Source: Arthrobacter oryzae
GTDB lineage: Bacteria; Actinomycetota; Actinomycetes; Actinomycetales; Micrococcaceae
Direction of reading: 5' to 3'
DNA length: 64,000 bases
NCBI RefSeq assembly: GCF_003634095.1
Contig: NZ_RBIR01000002.1
Location: 186,001-250,000, forward strand
In this document: piece by piece, positions 63,358-64,000 of the stretch
Position numbering within the stretch: the stretch's first letter is position 1
Layout of the letters: every line of letters starts with the position of its first letter
Notes under the pieces: generated by a model
The model's input: only the letters and a program-made list of their open reading frames with translations
The model's database searches: none
Told to the model about the DNA's origin: nothing
Made by a program: the position numbers and the translations under genes

Positions 63358-64000
63358 TCAGACGTTGAAGCGGAATTCCACGACGTCGCCGTCGGCCATG
63401 ATGTATTCCTTGCCTTCGATCCGGACCTTGCCGCGGGCCTTCGCCTCGGCCATGGAGCCGGCCTCGACGAGGTCGTCGAAGGAGACAACCTCGGCCTTGA
63501 TGAAGCCCCGCTGGAAATCGGAGTGGATCACGCCGGCCGCCTGCGGGGCGGTGTCGCCGCGCCGGATGGTCCACGCACGCGTTTCCTTGGGGCCGGCCGT
63601 GAGGTAGGTCTGCAGTCCGAGGGTGTGGAAGCCGACGCGCGCCAGCTGGTCCAGCCCGGATTCATCCTGGCCGTTCATCTCGAGCATCTCGCGGGCTTCC
63701 GCCTCATCGAGTTCCACCAGATCGGACTCCAGCTTGGCGTCCAGGAAAATGGAGTCTGCCGGGGCGACGAGGGCACGCAGTTCCGCCTGCTTCTCCGGGC
63801 TGCCCAGGATCCCCTCGTCGGCATTGAAGACGTAGATGAAGGGCTTGGCAGTCAGCAGGCCGAGCTCCTTGAGGTGTGCCATCTCCAGCTTGTCGCTCTT
63901 GACCGAGGCAAAGATGGTGTCGCCACGTTCCAGCACGGCCTGGGCGGCCTTGATGGCGGCCAGCTCGGCGGCTTCCCGCTTCTTGATCTTGACTTCTTTT
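63358..64000 (-). CDS. ychF: Ribosome-binding ATPase YchF, C-terminal part
   Basis: 213 residues at the 3' end of a gene that continues beyond the window. Visible are the helical domain end (KKREAAELAAIKAAQAVLERG), LLTAKPFIYVFNADEG with the NxxE-type specificity loop that makes YchF prefer ATP over GTP, and the TGS domain (GLQTYLTAGPKETRAWTIRRG, HSDFQRGFIKAEVVSFDDL, ending DVVEFRFNV). YchF (OLA1 family) acts on ribosomes in stress and start-codon choice. The C-terminal FRFNV motif is intact. Confidence 0.95.
   Translation of the reverse strand, partial: KEVKIKKREAAELAAIKAAQAVLERGDTIFASVKSDKLEMAHLKELGLLTAKPFIYVFNADEGILGSPEKQAELRALVAPADSIFLDAKLESDLVELDEAEAREMLEMNGQDESGLDQLARVGFHTLGLQTYLTAGPKETRAWTIRRGDTAPQAAGVIHSDFQRGFIKAEVVSFDDLVEAGSMAEAKARGKVRIEGKEYIMADGDVVEFRFNV

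Overview
The window is chromosomal DNA from a very high-G+C actinobacterium of the Micrococcaceae, most likely Arthrobacter or Pseudarthrobacter. The evidence is the hemE-hemY-hemQ order of the coproporphyrin haem pathway, DUF3107, DUF3117, a TB9.4-type neighbourhood, a zinc anti-sigma partner of an ECF SigE, and frequent GTG starts placed directly after a -10 box. Several gene orders match Mycobacterium tuberculosis blocks as I recall them (moeZ-tetR-TB9.4-ferritin-like-DEAD box; dapD-dapE-LOG-DivIVA-DUF3117-methyltransferase-sigE-rseA-tatB-mrp-MgtE; fdx-dapC; typA). Most of the window is therefore core genome. No rRNA, tRNA, IS element, prophage or CRISPR array was seen.

Layout. 1-5.6 kb: haem synthesis (start of a probable hemQ, hemY, hemE, divergent hemA) with a secreted Pro/Ala-rich surface protein inserted. 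5.6-9.4 kb: SDR oxidoreductase, MoeZ, TetR, DUF3107, small membrane protein. 9.5-13 kb: thiamine cluster thiO-thiS-thiG under a TPP riboswitch, with divergent thiE. 13-20.8 kb: ferritin-like protein, RNB exonuclease, DEAD-box helicase with a long uORF-bearing leader, orphan DNA methyltransferase, PHP phosphoesterase, Xaa-Pro aminopeptidase. 20.8-29.9 kb: envelope and stress block (GSP17M, MgtE-N/CBS, DUF1003, Mrp, TatB, RseA-like, SigE, SnoaL-like, YCII, O-methyltransferase, DUF3117). 30-36.4 kb: GT-C mannosyltransferase, DivIVA-domain protein, LOG protein, four-gene glutamate-type ABC importer. 36.4-44.4 kb: dapE, dapD, a lysozyme-like exported protein, TetR, citrate synthase, dapC, ferredoxin; dapC, dapD and dapE make up most of the succinylase branch of lysine/DAP synthesis. 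44.5-46.2 kb: the only clearly accessory-looking stretch, a degenerate array of about 15 GGACATG-core repeats next to an AbiEi-HTH/DUF559-nuclease gene. 46.3-49.9 kb: DUF6113-like membrane protein, typA, SGNH lipoprotein. 50-63 kb: two paralogous dipeptide/oligopeptide ABC importers with fused DppD-DppF ATPases. 63.4-64 kb: C-terminal part of ychF.

Regulation visible in the sequence: a TPP riboswitch; many strong intrinsic terminators between convergent genes; stem-loops directly after all three solute-binding-protein genes; and at least fifteen genes in which a TAnnnT-like -10 box ends 5-9 nt before the start codon, which predicts leaderless mRNAs, often from back-to-back divergent promoters. 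The most unusual features are the repeat array with its neighbouring nuclease-like gene, the typA terminator embedded in the start of the next gene, the uORF leader of the helicase, and the oversized DppB2 permease.
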